From: an uncultured Bryobacteraceae bacterium
Lineage (GTDB): Bacteria; Acidobacteriota; Terriglobia; Bryobacterales; Bryobacteraceae
DNA length: 7,939 nt
Assembly: GCA_937921835.1 (NCBI GenBank)
Contig: CAKZVG010000404.1
Location: 1-7,939, forward strand
Direction of reading: 5' to 3'
Position numbers and translations under genes: made by a program. Positions 1 to 7,141 of the stretch are shown here, one piece after another. Position 1 is the first letter of the stretch, and each line of letters opens with the position of its first letter. The notes under the pieces are model-generated. The model made no database searches. It worked only from the letters and a program-made list of their open reading frames with translations, and was not told the DNA's origin.

Positions 1-917
1 GCTTCGGCCGCGATGTCGGCGGCGCTCATGTGGTAGTGCGCCAGCAGCTTCTTGGGATCAAGGCCCGAGGAGGCGAACTGGTCGCGAAGGCCCACCCGGC
101 GCACGATCGCCGGGCGGTGTTCGGCGACAACCTCGGCCACCGCGCTCCCCAGGCCGCCCACGATGTTGTGGTCCTCGGCGGTGACGATGCCGCGTGTCTC
201 TTCGGCCGCGGCCACGACCGCCTCGACGTCGATGGGCTTCACCGTGTGGCAATCGAGCACGCGCGCCTCAATGCCCTCGCGCGCCAGTTCCTCCGCCGCG
301 GCGAGCGCCTCCTCCACCATGTTGCCAAGCGCGATGATCGTCACGTCGCGGCCTTCCCGCAGCCGGAGCATGCGCCCCAGCCGGAAGTCCACGTCTTCGG
401 CGTGAATCACCTCGCGCTTCTGCCGGCCGAGGCGCATATAAACCGGCCCGTCGTATTCCGCGATGGCCAGCGTCGCCAGCCGCGCCGTCACGGGATCGGA
501 GGGCGCTACCACCAGCATGTTCGGAATCGCCCGCAGGATGGCCAGATCCTCGATACCCTGATGCGTCACGCCGTCGCCGCAAATCTCGACCCCGGCGTTG
601 GTGGCCACGATCTTCACGTTCAGACGCGGATAGGCGATCGAGGTGCGGATGCCCTCGATCGCGCGCATGCTGGCGAACACGACGAAAGTGCTACAGAAAG
701 GCACCAGTCCGGTAGCGGCGGCGCCCGCCGCCATGCACACCATGTTCAGCTCTGCCACGCCCGCCTGGAAGAAACGGTCCGGGAAGCGCTTCTGAAAGCG
801 GAAGGTGTTGGTGGACTTGGCGATGTCGGCCTCGAAGACGATAATGCGCGGGTCGCGCTCGCCGAGTTCCACCAGCGTCTGGCCGTAGATGACGCGGTTG
901 GGCTGCGCCTCGATCAT
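1..917 (-). CDS. Transketolase, C-terminal subunit (split transketolase; 3' end cut by window edge)
   Basis: This is the pyrimidine-binding plus C-terminal half of a two-polypeptide transketolase. With the N-terminal half it would transfer a two-carbon ketol unit between sugars using ThDP in the cytoplasm. I translated it by hand from ATG at 917; 305 codons stay open to base 3, followed by a partial GC(n) Ala codon. Family members are about 310-330 residues, so only a short tail is missing. Visible motifs: the GVAELNMV block (about 53-60), whose Glu56 corresponds to the ThDP-activating glutamate; the TFVVFASMR block (77-85) of the pyrimidine pocket; CGDGVTHQ (113-120) with the active-site His119; and the EDLAILRAIPNM segment (123-134). 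The C-terminal domain starts near residue 180. The start overlaps the stop of the N-terminal half by four bases (ATGA). Most relatives read AEQNM where this one reads AELNM. DXPS and E1 beta proteins share the fold, but the THQ and AIPNM segments favour transketolase. The sugar substrate is unknown. Confidence 0.9.
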   Translation of the reverse strand, partial: MIEAQPNRVIYGQTLVELGERDPRIIVFEADIAKSTNTFRFQKRFPDRFFQAGVAELNMVCMAAGAAATGLVPFCSTFVVFASMRAIEGIRTSIAYPRLNVKIVATNAGVEICGDGVTHQGIEDLAILRAIPNMLVVAPSDPVTARLATLAIAEYDGPVYMRLGRQKREVIHAEDVDFRLGRMLRLREGRDVTIIALGNMVEEALAAAEELAREGIEARVLDCHTVKPIDVEAVVAAAEETRGIVTAEDHNIVGGLGSAVAEVVAEHRPAIVRRVGLRDQFASSGLDPKKLLAHYHMSAADIAAE

Positions 918-1747
918 GCTCCCTCCCCGAGTTCCGCCATGAAGCGTTCATACTGCCCGGCGGGCAGCGGTCCGCCCAGTGCGTGCCAGGCCACATTGCC
1001 CTCCATTTCGCGCACCCCCTTGCCCTTGACGGTGTCGGCGACGATGACGTGCGGGACGCCGGCGCGCTCCCGAGCCCATTCGAACGCCGCGTGGATGGCC
1101 TCGAAGTCGTGCCCGTCGATGCGGCGCGCCTGCCAGCCGAAGCCGCGCCACTTCTCCTCCACCGGCTCCACCGTCATGATGTCCGCCGTCCAGCCGTCGG
1201 TTTGCAGCTTGTTGTTGTCGACGATGGCGATCAGGTTGTCGAGCTTGTAGTGCACCGCCGCCATGGCGGCTTCCCACACCACGCCCTCCTGGATCTCGCC
1301 GTCGCCCAGCATGGCGTACACGCGGAAGTCCCGCCGCTGGAGCTTCCCCGCCAGCGCGATGCCCGCCGCGCAGGAGAAGCCCTGCCCGAGCGAGCCGGTG
1401 GTCATGTCGATGCCCGGCGTCTTGCGCATGTCCGGATGGCCCTGGAGCGGGCTGCCGATCTCGCGCAGCGTCCACAGCAGCTCGCGCGGGAAGTAGCCGC
1501 GGGCGGCAAGCGCCGCGTAGGCCGCCGGCGAACAGTGGCCCTTGGAGAGCACGAAGCGGTCGCGGTCCTCCCAGTCCGGACGTTCCGGATCGATGCGCAT
1601 GCCGTGGAAGTACAGATACGTCACGATGTCGATGGCCGAAAACGAGCCTCCCGGATGGCCCGAACCGGCCGTGTGCACCATTTGCAGGATGTCGCGCCGC
1701 AGCCGCCGGGCGGTTTCCCGCAACGCGTGTGGGTTGAATTCGGTCAT
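914..1747 (-). CDS. Transketolase, N-terminal subunit (split transketolase)
   Basis: This is the pyrophosphate-binding half of a split transketolase, 277 aa, the usual size for the stand-alone N-terminal subunit. Visible residues: GSGHPGG at 28-34 (His31), SKGHCSPA at 68-75 (His71), QGHPD at 102-106 (His104), GSLGQG at 118-123, and the ThDP/metal motif from GDG (148-150) to DNN (177-179). KGKG follows at 241-244 and WH at 254-255, both common near the end of this subunit. I chose the ATG at 1747 (MTEFNPH) because it gives the 4-base ATGA overlap with the upstream dehydrogenase and the normal family N-terminus. A longer in-frame start about 16 codons upstream would run deep into that dehydrogenase gene. 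No clear Shine-Dalgarno precedes 1747, so translation probably depends on coupling. The C-terminal half follows at once, again with an ATGA overlap, in the same order as the domains of a one-piece transketolase. All cofactor residues I could check are present. Confidence 0.94.
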   Translation of the reverse strand: MTEFNPHALRETARRLRRDILQMVHTAGSGHPGGSFSAIDIVTYLYFHGMRIDPERPDWEDRDRFVLSKGHCSPAAYAALAARGYFPRELLWTLREIGSPLQGHPDMRKTPGIDMTTGSLGQGFSCAAGIALAGKLQRRDFRVYAMLGDGEIQEGVVWEAAMAAVHYKLDNLIAIVDNNKLQTDGWTADIMTVEPVEEKWRGFGWQARRIDGHDFEAIHAAFEWARERAGVPHVIVADTVKGKGVREMEGNVAWHALGGPLPAGQYERFMAELGEGA

Positions 1748-2850
1748 GGTTCGTCGTAGGAGAGCAGCACCTTGACTCCCTGCTTCGATTCGCACAGATC
1801 GAAGCCCTCGCGCCAGCGGCTCAGCGGCAGCTTGTGGGTCACGATGGGCGAGAGGTCCACCTTGCGCTGCTCGAGAATGCGCAGCACGCGGTCCCAGGTG
1901 GTGAAGGAGTGGCCCAGCGAGCCAAACACCCGCAATTGCTTGTAGAGGATGGTGTCAAACGGCACCGTCACGTCGCCGCCCACGATGCCGAGCTGGATCA
2001 GCCGCCCCAGGCGCCGCACGGCCCGCAGGCAGGCGTTGAGCGAAGACTCCGCCCCCGCCGCTTCGATGGCCACGTCCACGCCGCGGCCGTTGGTCTCGCG
2101 GTCGATCACGCGATCCAGATCCTCGCGGCTCACATCGACCGTGACGTCGGCGCCCAGTTTCCGCGCCAGCGCCAGCCGCGCCGTGTCGTCGCCAATTCCC
2201 GCCACGATGGTCTGGCAGCGGTGGCTCGCCAGCAGGACCAAGCACAGCAGCCCGATGGGTCCCGGACCGGAGAGCAGCACGGTGTCGCCGACGTTGAAGG
2301 GCGTCAGCTCCTCGATCGCCTGCACGGCGCTGGCGAAGGGCTCGGCCAGCGCGCCTTCCTCCAGCGAGACGTTCTCCGGCAAGCGGTAAAGCTGATCCGC
2401 GCGCACCACCACCGAGCGCGTCATGCTGCCCGACACGCCGTGCCCCATGCCGCGCCGAACCGGGCAGAACATGTACATCCCCTGACGGCAATACTCGCAG
2501 TGCCCGCACATCACCGCCGTGGAGCCGAGCACGCAGGCGCGGTCGCCGGGGCGGAAGGTCTTGACGCCCTCGCCAACCTCCACCACGGTCCCGGCGAATT
2601 CGTGGCCCAGCACCACCGGCGGGAAGTTGCGGAAGTGGTCGTGATAAACATGGATGTCGGTGCCGCAGATGCCGGTGTAGGCCACCTCCAGCCGCACCGA
2701 TCCGGGAACGCACTCGCGCTCCGGAATCCACTCAAGCGATACGTTGCCTTCGCCCGGCGCGGTCTTCACCACCGCGAGCTGCTTGCGCGCCGGCTTGCCG
2801 TCCGGACCGGTCAGCACCGGAGCCGTGGCGTCGAACGTCGGGATAATCAT
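1744..2850 (-). CDS. Zinc-dependent medium-chain alcohol/polyol dehydrogenase
   Basis: Cytoplasmic MDR-superfamily dehydrogenase of the sorbitol/threonine dehydrogenase type, 368 aa, expected to oxidise a secondary alcohol of a polyol or sugar with NAD(P). The GroES-like catalytic domain comes first: Cys62 (ICGTD), His83 (GHE) and Glu170 (LAEPF) are the expected catalytic zinc ligands. Cys115, Cys118, Cys121 and Cys129 form a complete structural-zinc loop with the standard 2-2-7 spacing. The Rossmann domain carries GPGPIG at 195-200. At the end of its second strand the sequence is AGIGDD (217-222) rather than a clear single Asp, so coenzyme preference cannot be read with confidence. The start at 2850 is supported by the ATGA overlap with the upstream oxidoreductase and a GAGG seven bases upstream; the longer open frame to 3045 lies entirely inside that gene. 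The N-terminus is somewhat long before the first family motif. In acetoin clusters the comparable enzyme is butanediol dehydrogenase, but the transketolase neighbours suggest a sugar or polyol. Substrate unknown. Confidence 0.9.
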   Translation of the reverse strand: MIIPTFDATAPVLTGPDGKPARKQLAVVKTAPGEGNVSLEWIPERECVPGSVRLEVAYTGICGTDIHVYHDHFRNFPPVVLGHEFAGTVVEVGEGVKTFRPGDRACVLGSTAVMCGHCEYCRQGMYMFCPVRRGMGHGVSGSMTRSVVVRADQLYRLPENVSLEEGALAEPFASAVQAIEELTPFNVGDTVLLSGPGPIGLLCLVLLASHRCQTIVAGIGDDTARLALARKLGADVTVDVSREDLDRVIDRETNGRGVDVAIEAAGAESSLNACLRAVRRLGRLIQLGIVGGDVTVPFDTILYKQLRVFGSLGHSFTTWDRVLRILEQRKVDLSPIVTHKLPLSRWREGFDLCESKQGVKVLLSYDEP

Positions 2851-3974
2851 GCTTCCGCCTCGCCGGGCGCGACCCAGCGTTTCTCCGCCGCCGCGCGTTC
2901 GATGGCGTCCAGCACCTGCTGCGCCCGGTGCCCGTCCTCGAAGCTGGGCGAGCCGCCCTCGCCCGCCGCGATGGCGTTCAGGAACTCGTAATATTGATGC
3001 ACGAAGGTGTGCTCCCAGCCGATGATGTGGCCGGGGGGCCACCACGACTGGATGTACTTGTGCTCGCTCTGCGTCACCATCACGGTGCGGAAGCCCTGCG
3101 CCTCGCGGGGATCGGAAGTGAAGTAGACCTGGAGTTCGTTCAGCCGCTCGAGATCGAAGATCACGCTGCCCCGGCTGCCGTTGACCTCGAAGCCGAGGGC
3201 GTTCTTGTGCCCGGCGGCCATGCGGGAGGTCGCGAAGACGCCCAGCGCACCGTTGTGAAAGCGCGCCACGAACGCCGCCGCGTCGTCGGTGGTGACTTCG
3301 CGCGGAACGCCGCCCTCCAGCCGCTGCTTCACGAAAATCTCGCTCGTTGCCGCCACTTCGGCGAAATCGCCCACTAGGAAGCGCGCCAGGTCCACGATGT
3401 GCGAACCCTTGTCGGCCATCGAACCCGCCCCCGCCACGCTCTTGTCCATGCGCCAGAGAAACGGGAACGCCGGATCAAGCGGCCAGTCCTGGTAGTATGT
3501 GGCCCGGAAAGTATAGAGGGTCCCCAGGCGCCCTTCCTCGATAAGCTGTTTCGCGAGGTTGACCGCCGGCAGGCGCCGGTAGTTGAAGTTCACCATGTGG
3601 CGCACGCCGGACTGCCGCGCGGCGGCGAGCATCTCGCCGCTTTCGGCAGCATTCAGCGCCAGCGGTTTCTCGCACAACACGTGCTTGCCCGCCCGGGCGG
3701 CGGCGGCGGCGATGGCGCGGTGCGTGTTGCCGGGCGTGCACACCGCGACGGCGTCGATTTCCGGATTCGCCACCACCGCTTCCCAGGATTCGGTCCAGTT
3801 ACGCCAGCCGTAGCGCGCGGCGGTTGCGGCGACGTCCGGACCGATGCCGCACAGTGTGTGCATCACGGGAACCGCTTCGAGGTCGAAGAAAAACGCCACG
3901 TCGTGCAGCGCGTGGCTGTGCGCCTTGCCCATGAACTTGTGGCCGATGAGGCCCACCCGGATCTCGCGTTTCAT
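2847..3974 (-). CDS. Gfo/Idh/MocA-family NAD(P)-dependent oxidoreductase (sugar/cyclitol type)
   Basis: Cytoplasmic dehydrogenase of the glucose-fructose oxidoreductase/inositol dehydrogenase/MocA family, 375 aa. The N-terminal Rossmann domain has the nucleotide loop GLIGHKFMGKAH (8-19), with His12 in the middle of the glycine loop. The diagnostic EKP is at 102-104 (Lys103 catalytic), in the context KHVLCEKPLA. The C-terminal domain contains DKGSHIVDLARF (188-199), where His192 and Asp195 fit the family's catalytic histidine and nearby acid. The stretches HMVNFNYRR (126-134), TYYQDW (159-164) and SPSFEDG (342-348) remind me of the levoglucosan dehydrogenase-like branch rather than classic myo-inositol dehydrogenase; this is from memory, not an alignment. 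The start is ATG at 3974 with ATGA overlap on E2 and GAGG five bases upstream; a longer in-frame opening to 4457 is antisense-free overlap with E2 and not credible. It probably oxidises a ring hydroxyl of a sugar, anhydrosugar or cyclitol to a keto group. Confidence 0.92.
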   Translation of the reverse strand: MKREIRVGLIGHKFMGKAHSHALHDVAFFFDLEAVPVMHTLCGIGPDVAATAARYGWRNWTESWEAVVANPEIDAVAVCTPGNTHRAIAAAAARAGKHVLCEKPLALNAAESGEMLAAARQSGVRHMVNFNYRRLPAVNLAKQLIEEGRLGTLYTFRATYYQDWPLDPAFPFLWRMDKSVAGAGSMADKGSHIVDLARFLVGDFAEVAATSEIFVKQRLEGGVPREVTTDDAAAFVARFHNGALGVFATSRMAAGHKNALGFEVNGSRGSVIFDLERLNELQVYFTSDPREAQGFRTVMVTQSEHKYIQSWWPPGHIIGWEHTFVHQYYEFLNAIAAGEGGSPSFEDGHRAQQVLDAIERAAAEKRWVAPGEAEA

Positions 3975-5119
3975 TCCGTCCTCGCAAACTGGGGATCTTC
4001 GATCAGCGCCCTGAACCTGGCCAGAAAACGCGCGCCGAGCGCGCCGTCCACCAGCCGGTGATCCACGCCCAGCACCGCGCGCATCACCGGGCGGATGGCG
4101 ACGGCGCCATCCACCGCGCGCGGCTCGTCCGTGATCGCCCCCACCGCCAGAATCCCGGTTTCGGGCGGATTCACGATGGCGGTGAACTCCTCGACGCCGT
4201 ACATGCCGAGGTTGGACAGCGTAAAGGTGCCGCCCGACATCTCCTCCGGCGCAAGCTTCATCGCGCGCGCCTTGGCGGTGAGCGCTTCCCGCTCCCGGCG
4301 CAGCTCCGCCAGGCTCTTCCGCGCCGCCGCGCGCAGCACCGGAACGAACAGGTGGTCGTCCCCGGCGGCCACGGCGAGTCCGATGTTCGCCGTATCGTGG
4401 AGTTCGGCCACGTCCTCGTGAAGGCTCGCGTTCACCAGCGGGAACTCCTCGAGACACAGCGCCAGCGCCTTCACGAACAGGTCGTTGTAGTTGACGCCGC
4501 CGGCGTGCAGTTGGCGCGCCGCGGTCATGTCGATGGTGGCCTTGAGATAGATGTGGGCGCGCTCCCGCTGGCTGGCCACCAGCCGCTCGCCCAGGATGCG
4601 GCGGTGCCGCGAGAGCTTCACCGCCGTGGGCCGCTCCGGGGCTTCCGCCGTCCGCTGCCGGGCCAGGAACGTCTGGACGTCCTTCTCCGTGACCTGCCCG
4701 CCGTCACCCGTTCCTTCGATCGTTTCCCAGGCCACGCCGTGTTCGGCGGCCAGCCGCCGGGCGCGCGGGGAGACGGTTTTGCGGCCGCTGGCCCGCGCGG
4801 GCGCGGCCGTGACGGCGGCCGGCGCCGCCGGAGCGGGCGCTACAGCTTCCGGCGCCGGGCCGCCCGGACCACCGGCCTCCGCCGCCTCTTCGTTCAAAAG
4901 CCCCACCAGCGTTCCGCAGGGAACGGTGGTGCCCGCCTCCACCAGGATCTTCGTCAACACGCCGTCCTCGGGCGCTTCGTAATCCATGGTGGCTTTGTCG
5001 GTTTCGACCTCGAAGAGGATGTCGCCCTTGCGCACCTGCTCGCCTTCGCGCCGCAACCAGCGCGCGATCGCGCCTTCGGTCATGGTGAGCCCGAACTGCG
5101 GCAGAACGAGGCGGCTCAC
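3971..5119 (-). CDS. Dihydrolipoamide acyltransferase (E2) of a 2-oxo acid/acetoin dehydrogenase complex
   Basis: Core subunit of a lipoamide-linked dehydrogenase complex; it accepts the acyl group from E1 on a lipoyl lysine and passes it to CoA. The protein is compact, 382 aa, with one lipoyl domain (about 2-78; lipoylated Lys42 in ETDKA), an Ala/Pro/Gly linker (about 83-112), a peripheral subunit-binding domain (about 116-152, beginning SPRARRLA and containing the GTGDGGQVT loop) and the catalytic domain (about 165-380). That domain carries LSNLGMYGVEEF at 301-312 and the active-site motif DHRLVDG, with His354 and Asp358. The start is GTG at 5119, giving the standard E2 N-terminus SRLVLPQFGLTMTEG and sharing GTGA with the E1 beta stop. 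AAGGAG lies five bases upstream. A longer reading to 5215 would add 32 residues from inside E1 beta. The sequence does not show whether the acyl group is acetyl, branched or hydroxylated; pdhC- and acoC-type enzymes share this architecture. No E3 gene is in the window. Confidence 0.95.
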   Translation of the reverse strand: MSRLVLPQFGLTMTEGAIARWLRREGEQVRKGDILFEVETDKATMDYEAPEDGVLTKILVEAGTTVPCGTLVGLLNEEAAEAGGPGGPAPEAVAPAPAAPAAVTAAPARASGRKTVSPRARRLAAEHGVAWETIEGTGDGGQVTEKDVQTFLARQRTAEAPERPTAVKLSRHRRILGERLVASQRERAHIYLKATIDMTAARQLHAGGVNYNDLFVKALALCLEEFPLVNASLHEDVAELHDTANIGLAVAAGDDHLFVPVLRAAARKSLAELRREREALTAKARAMKLAPEEMSGGTFTLSNLGMYGVEEFTAIVNPPETGILAVGAITDEPRAVDGAVAIRPVMRAVLGVDHRLVDGALGARFLARFRALIEDPQFARTE

Positions 5120-6087
5120 AACAACTCCTTCACCGCGCGCACGATGTCGTCCGCGCCCGGAATCACGAAGTTCTCCATGACCGGCGCGAAGGGCACCGGC
5201 AGGTTCTTCCCGCACACGCGCTTGAGCGGCTTTTCAAGCGAGTACAGCGCCCGCTCCATCACCTGCGCCGCGATCTCGGCGCCGAAGCCGCACCGGGTAT
5301 AGGCTTCGTGGGCGACCACCAGGCGCCCGGTTTTTTCAACCGACGCCACGATCGTGTCGATGTCCAGCGGCACGATGGTCCGCGGATCGATGACCTCAAC
5401 CCGGATGCCTTCCCCGGCCAGACGATCGGCCGCCTCCAGCGCCCGCAACACCATGCGCGAGAGCGCCACCACCGTGACGTCGGAGCCTTCCCGGCAAATG
5501 CGCGCTTCGCCGAACGGGATCGTATACTCTCCCTCGGGCACTTCGCCCCTGGTGTTGTAGAGCAGCTTGTGCTCGATAAACATGACCGGCGCATCGTCGC
5601 GCACGGCGGTCTTGAGCAGGCCCTTCGCGTCCCCGGGCGTGGCCGGCAGCGCCACCTTGAGTCCGGGAATGTGCGCGAACCACGCCTCCAGGCTCTGCGC
5701 GTGCTGCGCCGCCGAAGAGCGCCCGGCGCCTTCCTGCGTGCGGAACACCACCGGGATCCTGGCCTGTCCGCCCGACATGTAGCCCAGCTTGGCCGCCTGG
5801 TTCACGATCTGGTCCATGGCGATGGTGGTGAAGTCGATGTACATGATTTCGGCCACCGGGCGCAGACCGGTCATGGCCGCGCCCACCGCGCAGCCGGCGA
5901 TGGCGGCTTCCGAGAGCGGGGTGTCGCGCACGCGCTCGCCGCCGAACTCCTCCCACAACCCTTGGGTGGCCTTGTAGGTGCCGCCGAAACGTCCGATATC
6001 CAGGCCCAGCAGAAACACGCGCTCGTCGCGCAGCATCTCCTCGCGCAGGGCGTCGCGGACGGCTTCTTTGTAGAAGATCTCGCTCAT
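5116..6087 (-). CDS. Thiamine-dependent 2-oxo acid/acetoin dehydrogenase E1 component, beta subunit
   Basis: Pyrimidine-binding subunit of a heterotetrameric E1; with E1 alpha it decarboxylates a 2-oxo acid (or cleaves an acyloin) on ThDP and transfers the acyl group to E2. The 323-aa length is typical. Visible motifs: DTPLSE at 55-60, where Glu60 is the expected ThDP-activating glutamate; IMYIDFTTIAMDQIVNQAAK (81-100); the QHAQSLEAWFAHIPG segment (128-142) with His129 at the active-site position, usually QHSQ in relatives; IEHKLLY (171-177); and DPRTIVPLD (234-242), which opens the C-terminal transketolase-like domain. The stretch after the second strand reads FRTQEGAGRSS (115-125) rather than the RGPNG seen in classical pyruvate dehydrogenases. 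GAGGGAAG precedes the ATG and overlaps the E1 alpha stop, leaving a 13-base gap, the only true gap in the operon. It resembles both pdhB- and acoB-type subunits, so the substrate is left open. Confidence 0.95.
   Translation of the reverse strand: MSEIFYKEAVRDALREEMLRDERVFLLGLDIGRFGGTYKATQGLWEEFGGERVRDTPLSEAAIAGCAVGAAMTGLRPVAEIMYIDFTTIAMDQIVNQAAKLGYMSGGQARIPVVFRTQEGAGRSSAAQHAQSLEAWFAHIPGLKVALPATPGDAKGLLKTAVRDDAPVMFIEHKLLYNTRGEVPEGEYTIPFGEARICREGSDVTVVALSRMVLRALEAADRLAGEGIRVEVIDPRTIVPLDIDTIVASVEKTGRLVVAHEAYTRCGFGAEIAAQVMERALYSLEKPLKRVCGKNLPVPFAPVMENFVIPGADDIVRAVKELL
5125..5130 (-). promoter_or_regulatory. Ribosome binding site for the GTG start of E2
   Basis: AAGGAG, a full Shine-Dalgarno match, sits five bases before the GTG at 5119 and inside the last codons of E1 beta. 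It fixes the E2 start at GTG even though the frame is open further upstream. Confidence 0.75.
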
Positions 6088-6100
6088 CGTGCGTCTTCCC

Positions 6101-7102
6101 TCAGGCGTAGAAGTCCTCCAGCGCGTCCTCGGGACGGGGCAGCGGACTCGAACGGGCGAACTCGACCGCGGCCTCCACTTCGGCGTGAACCTCGCCGCGC
6201 ACCGCTTCGATCTCGGCCTCCCCCATCACGCCGCGCTCGATCAGATAGCGCTCATAGCGCGGGAGCGGATCGTTAGCCTTCCACCCGGCGACCTCTTCCT
6301 TGGGACGGTAAGCGCCGGGGTCGCCCACGTAGTGGCCCAGCCATTTGTAGGTCTTGGTTTCGATCAGAGTCGGACCGCCGCCCGCGCGCGCCCGCTCCAC
6401 CGCGTCGCTGGTTACTAGGTAGACCGCCACCGGGTCGTTGCCGTCCACCTTGATGCCGGGAAACCCGTAGGAGGCGCCGCGCAACGCGACGTCGGGGATG
6501 CGCATTTGCGCGCCGCAGTGGGTGGAGACGGCGTACTGGTTGTTCTCGCAAACGAAGAGGATGGGCAGCGTCCAGCAGGAAGCGAGATTCGCCGCTTCGT
6601 GGAACGCTCCCTGGCTGGAAGCGCCGTCGCCGAAAAACGTCGCCACCACCTGTCCCGAACGCCGCATCTTGGCCGACAGCGCCGCGCCCACGGCGATCGG
6701 AATGCCGCCGCCCACGATGCCGTTGGCGCCCAGGATGCCGCGCGAGAAGTCGGCAATGTGCATCGATCCGCCCTTGCCCTTGCAGTAGCCGGTAGTGCGC
6801 CCGTAGAGTTCAGCCATCATGCGGTCAAGCTGGAGTCCCTTGGCGATGACGTGCCCGTGCCCGCGATGCGTGCTGGTGATGTAGTCGTCGCGCCGGAGCG
6901 CCGCGCACACGCCTGCCGCCGACGCCTCCTGCCCGAGATAGGAGTGCAGAAAACCGGGGAGTTCCTGAGTGAGGAACAACTCTACCGCGCGTTCCTCGAA
7001 CCGGCGGATCCGCAGCATGGTGCGGTGCAATCCCTTCAACAGGTCCGCGGGCAGGGGGTGCGCCGCCCGTTCGGCCGCCACCAGCGGAGGTGCTTCTGGC
7101 AT
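6101..7102 (-). CDS. Thiamine-dependent 2-oxo acid/acetoin dehydrogenase E1 component, alpha subunit
   Basis: Pyrophosphate-binding subunit of a heterotetrameric E1 and first gene of the operon. From ATG at 7102 it is 333 aa, normal for this family. Motifs in order: RIRRFEERA (31-39); [13 protein letters not shown] (77-89), the active-site histidine region; [11 protein letters not shown] (105-115); [13 protein letters not shown] (125-137); the ThDP/Mg motif from GDGASSQG (158-165) to ENNQYAVS (186-193); and [11 protein letters not shown] (256-266), the C-terminal active-site loop. The [17 protein letters not shown] and GANGIVGGG blocks are closest, as I remember, to AcoA-like E1 alpha proteins, but Gram-positive-type pyruvate dehydrogenases share them. 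I prefer ATG 7102 because GGAG lies nine bases upstream at 7115-7112. The alternative TTG at 7171 is the -35 box of the likely promoter, and the 23 extra residues look unlike the family. E1 beta follows after 13 bases. Confidence 0.93.
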   Translation of the reverse strand: MPEAPPLVAAERAAHPLPADLLKGLHRTMLRIRRFEERAVELFLTQELPGFLHSYLGQEASAAGVCAALRRDDYITSTHRGHGHVIAKGLQLDRMMAELYGRTTGYCKGKGGSMHIADFSRGILGANGIVGGGIPIAVGAALSAKMRRSGQVVATFFGDGASSQGAFHEAANLASCWTLPILFVCENNQYAVSTHCGAQMRIPDVALRGASYGFPGIKVDGNDPVAVYLVTSDAVERARAGGGPTLIETKTYKWLGHYVGDPGAYRPKEEVAGWKANDPLPRYERYLIERGVMGEAEIEAVRGEVHAEVEAAVEFARSSPLPRPEDALEDFYA

Positions 7103-7111
7103 TCGTGTTCG

Positions 7112-7115
7112 CTCC
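7112..7115 (-). promoter_or_regulatory. Ribosome binding site for E1 alpha (start-deciding)
   Basis: GGAG nine bases before the ATG at 7102. It supports that start over the in-frame TTG at 7171, which overlaps the predicted promoter and has no comparable purine-rich site in front of it. Confidence 0.6.
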
Positions 7116-7141
7116 AATCCGGGAGATGCCGGACCGCCACC

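Noticed and set aside
914..3974. Aminoshikimate/AHBA biosynthesis, which also uses a Gfo/Idh enzyme with a split transketolase
   Set aside because: No AHBA synthase, kinase or dehydroquinate synthase-like gene is present, and the coupled E1/E2 genes point to catabolism.
3975..4457. Upstream extension of the Gfo/Idh gene into E2
   Set aside because: The added residues are Arg/Gly-rich out-of-frame E2 sequence; the Rossmann motif begins just after the ATG at 3974, which also has an ATGA junction.
30..6276. Long plus-strand open frames opposite the real genes (for example 30-1250, 1834-2991, 4058-5302, 5308-6276)
   Set aside because: They are antisense to genes with clear domain motifs, their translations are rich in Arg, His, Ala and Gly with no recognisable domain, and such frames are expected in GC-rich DNA with strong third-position bias.
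3971..7102. A firm acetoin-catabolism (aco) operon call
   Set aside because: E1, E2 and a zinc ADH are present, but the Gfo/Idh enzyme and split transketolase have no role in acetoin breakdown, and the subunits cannot be separated from pyruvate-type enzymes by eye.
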